From: DASUSH01 sp963785155
GTDB taxonomy: Bacteria > Actinomycetota > Thermoleophilia > Solirubrobacterales > 70-9
Direction: 5' to 3'
NCBI GenBank assembly: GCA_963785155.1
Contig: CAWAUB010000014.1
Location: 213,274-277,273, forward strand
DNA: 64,000 bases
Positions 61,890 through 64,000 of the stretch are shown piece by piece. How positions within the stretch are numbered: the stretch's first letter is position 1; each line of letters opens with the position of its first letter. A model generated the notes under the pieces. That model searched no databases. It was not told the origin of the DNA and saw only the letters and a program-made list of their open reading frames with translations. Position numbers and translations under genes: made by a program.

Positions 61890-63466
61890 TAGCGCGAGGC
61901 TATACGGAAGCTGCTTCTCGCCGGGCTGGGATCGGCCACGTCGTCCGCCCAGGCCCGGACGCGGAAGACGTGCCGGCCGCGGCTGAGCCGGTAGCGCGCC
62001 GGCGACTCGCAATCCTGCCAGTCGCGCTCGTCGATCCGGCATTCGAAGCGATCGCCGGAATCCGACTCGAAGCGGAAACGGACCCGGCGTTTCGGTCCGC
62101 GCTCATCCGGCTCGGAGGTGATCCTCGTATCGGGCGCATCCCCGTCACCCTGGCCACTGGCCCCGCTCGTTCCACCGGCTCCTCCAGATCCGGTGCCGGA
62201 ACCGCCCGAACCCGAACCGGATCCGCCACCGCCGCCTGTCCCACCGCCGACATCGTCGCCGGGCCCCCACGGCGTCGCTCCGGGGAAGTCGATCGGCTCG
62301 CGGCGCTGAAGCTGTTGGAGCAGCGCGAGCTTTCCCGCCACCGGTGTCCGCCAGTCGTCGCCGAGGACGCCGCCGGTGTCGCCCGAGTTCGGATTCCACG
62401 ACCAGTAGGTCCAGGAGTGCCCGCGACGGCCGATGAAGTCGATCAGCTGGCGCTGCCAGATCCCCTCCACCGTGTCCGTCCCCGTCTGCTTGCCGCCGAA
62501 CTCGCCGACGAGGATCGGCGCGGTGTCGTCGTCCGCGATGTGGTCGAAGCCCTTCTGCCAGCGGTCGTAGAGGATCTCCTGGAAGTTCGGCTGCGAAAAC
62601 CACGGCTGCGCATGCACGCCCGGCCCGTACTCGTGAGGCGAGTAGACGAGCTTGTGGTCGCGTGCAAGCCGCACGGGCGCCGACCGGACTCCCTCCAGGT
62701 TGCCGCCCCACCAGTGGCGGTCGAGCTGCTGCCCAGGAACGGGCCCCTCGACGCCCTCGACGACGGCCAGCCAATGGGGCGCGATCGCGTGCACCGCGTC
62801 ACCGGCACGCTCCGCCGCCCGCCGCCAGTCCTGCGCTGCGCCGGTGCCCCATTGCGCCTCGCCGTGCGGTTCGTTCTTCAGGTCGGCGGCGACGACGTTC
62901 GGGTCATCGCCGAAGCGGGTCGCCATCGTCTGCCAGGCGTTGACCCAGTCGTCCTCGGTGTAGCCGCCGATCCCGTACCAGAGGGGATGTGAGAACGAGT
63001 CGTCCTCGAGCGAGTGGAGGTCGAGGATCACGAGCAGGTCCTGCCGGCGCGCCTCGGCAACGATCAGGTCCATCGCCTGCAGCGGTGTCTTCCCGGCCAG
63101 CTCGGAGTTGCGGCCAAGCGAAGTGTTGACGCTCGATGTCGTCGACGACTGGATGGCCTCGACCGAGAACGGCAGACGGATCGCGTTGAAGCCGAGGTCG
63201 TGGATCTGCGCGAGCATCTCCGAGTAATCCCGGCTCCACAGCCCGTGCGGAACGTGGACGCCGGTCTCGAAGCCAAACCAGTTCACGCCCTGGATCACCA
63301 GTCGCTCGCCGTTGCGGTCGACAATCGCCGCGCCGTCGGTGGAGAGGGGCGCTCGGTCCACGGTGCCTGCGCTCGCCGGCGCCGCGAACGCGAGCGCGAT
63401 CACGACGGGCAAGAGCCCGACCACAGCCGTCCGCCGGCGTCTCCCTACGCCATTCCCGCGTCCCAC
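61889..63466 (-). CDS. Secreted GH5 cellulase-like glycoside hydrolase
   Basis: About 525 residues from GTG 63466. A basic signal peptide (GRRRRTAVVGLLPVVIAL) is followed by the GH5 barrel: IQGVNWFGFETGV, RLPFSVEAI, DLHSLEDDS, ADLKNEPHG with the acid/base Glu, and LVGEFGGKQTG with the nucleophile Glu. A Gly/Ser-rich linker then leads to a C-terminal beta domain with two Cys (FECRIDERDWQDC), a module often seen in secreted proteins of this lineage. Endoglucanase activity is predicted, substrate untested. Confidence 0.88.
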   Translation of the reverse strand: MGRGNGVGRRRRTAVVGLLPVVIALAFAAPASAGTVDRAPLSTDGAAIVDRNGERLVIQGVNWFGFETGVHVPHGLWSRDYSEMLAQIHDLGFNAIRLPFSVEAIQSSTTSSVNTSLGRNSELAGKTPLQAMDLIVAEARRQDLLVILDLHSLEDDSFSHPLWYGIGGYTEDDWVNAWQTMATRFGDDPNVVAADLKNEPHGEAQWGTGAAQDWRRAAERAGDAVHAIAPHWLAVVEGVEGPVPGQQLDRHWWGGNLEGVRSAPVRLARDHKLVYSPHEYGPGVHAQPWFSQPNFQEILYDRWQKGFDHIADDDTAPILVGEFGGKQTGTDTVEGIWQRQLIDFIGRRGHSWTYWSWNPNSGDTGGVLGDDWRTPVAGKLALLQQLQRREPIDFPGATPWGPGDDVGGGTGGGGGSGSGSGGSGTGSGGAGGTSGASGQGDGDAPDTRITSEPDERGPKRRVRFRFESDSGDRFECRIDERDWQDCESPARYRLSRGRHVFRVRAWADDVADPSPARSSFRIASR

Positions 63467-63519
63467 ACCCGCATCATCGGCAACTCGGCTAAAGCCGCCG
63501 CTAAGAACCGAACGCCCGT

Positions 63520-64000
63520 CTAGTCCCCTGGCCGCAGCGCGTCGGTGATCGCATCCCAGGAGGGCTTCGGGCGCAGCTTGCGATCGAACGGGAGCGGCTG
63601 CTTGTTCTCGCCGAGCCACGAGTAGCGGTCGGTCAGCCCCCAGGTCGTGAACCGGGTGCAGGCCGGCTCGCCGCGGCAGGCCCGGGCCGCCGCCTTGAAC
63701 GCGTTCGCCTGGCGCTCGCGGCGGTCGTCGGTCCCGGGGTTGGCGGTGCGGTCGGGCACGTCCATCTCGCTGATCTGGATCTCGAGCCCGAGCTCGCTGA
63801 AGCGCTCGAAATTGGCCGCCGCATCGGGAGTGTCGACCCAGCCGTCGGTGCCCACGTGGAACTGGAAGCCGACCCCGTCGAAGGGATCTCCAGTCGCACC
63901 AACTCCCGGGCGACCGCGAGGAAAGAATCCGACTTGCGGTTCTCCTCCTCGACCAGGAAGTCGTTCATGTAGAGCTTCGCGGCCGGGTCGGCCTCGTGGG
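63520..64000 (-). CDS. GH10 endo-1,4-beta-xylanase C-terminal part, 5' beyond window, frameshifted
   Basis: The 3' end of a minus-strand xylanase gene; its N-terminus lies past base 64000. LYMNDFLVEEENRKSDSF is followed, after a lost base near 63884 in CTGGAGAT, by GVGFQFHVGTDG and the GH10 nucleophile region IQISEMDVPDRT, then FTTWGLTDRYSWLG. It ends 54 bp before the GH5 start, so the two hydrolases form a likely polysaccharide-degrading unit. The frameshift may be an assembly error. Confidence 0.82.
   Translation of the reverse strand, partial: PRGRPGREALHERLPGRGGEPQVGFFPRGRPGVGATGDPFDGVGFQFHVGTDGWVDTPDAAANFERFSELGLEIQISEMDVPDRTANPGTDDRRERQANAFKAAARACRGEPACTRFTTWGLTDRYSWLGENKQPLPFDRKLRPKPSWDAITDALRPGD

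Overview
The window is a high-GC chromosomal segment spanning a bacterial replication origin. The gene families point to an actinobacterium of the class Thermoleophilia (Solirubrobacterales-like): PASTA-type Ser/Thr kinases with FhaA, FhaB, PP2C, RodA and PbpA, a DUF4446 protein, secreted proteins of the 'ALTGTAVA' type, and a quinol oxidase complex with split cytochrome b. The lineage is inferred from family content and gene order; no rRNA gene is present to confirm it.

Region 1 (1-12.4 kb) is a cell-wall and phospho-signalling block. It holds the end of a first Ser/Thr kinase, a zinc dehydrogenase, then a tightly overlapping minus-strand operon: fhaA, fhaB, PP2C phosphatase, rodA/ftsW, pbpA, PASTA kinase pknB, and ddl. 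A third kinase lies just upstream. Region 2 (12.4-19 kb) holds small membrane or secreted proteins, pheA, an HNH nuclease, a SecD-like lipoprotein, a short-chain dehydrogenase, a structured intergenic element and a badly frameshifted secreted-protein gene. Region 3 (19-33 kb) is the origin region: gyrA, gyrB, dciA, recF, dnaN, dnaA on the minus strand, then rpmH, rnpA, yidD, yidC, khpB, rsmG, parA, parB on the plus strand. The coding-strand switch near 28.4 kb marks bidirectional replication. The dnaA-dnaN gap is the best oriC candidate.

Region 4 (33-44.5 kb) carries tRNA-Ile, a bifunctional nuclease, a PspC/histidine kinase/response regulator envelope-stress cluster, an aminotransferase fused to a second D-Ala-D-Ala ligase, a phosphodiesterase, GtrA and a large membrane protein. 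Region 5 (44.6-56 kb) is a plus-strand series: an ABC-2 exporter with a membrane-anchored metalloprotease, a heme-precursor cluster (hemB, fused AhbA-AhbB-like protein, hemL), the menaquinol:cytochrome c reductase, and menaquinone enzymes. Region 6 (56-64 kb) holds redox and YceI/MarR genes, dcd, tatA-tatC, tRNA-Lys, an RTX-repeat protein, a peroxiredoxin and two glycoside hydrolases, the last one cut by the window end.

About ten single-base frameshifts are visible. They affect housekeeping genes (rodA, pheA) as well as accessory ones, which suggests assembly indels rather than wholesale decay. The most unusual biological signals are a changed DNA-recognition motif in DnaA with no canonical DnaA boxes nearby, a 16-nt extended Shine-Dalgarno sequence driving a 14-codon ORF ahead of a hairpin-rich RNA, the aminotransferase-Ddl fusion, and the fused siroheme-decarboxylase-like protein in the heme cluster.
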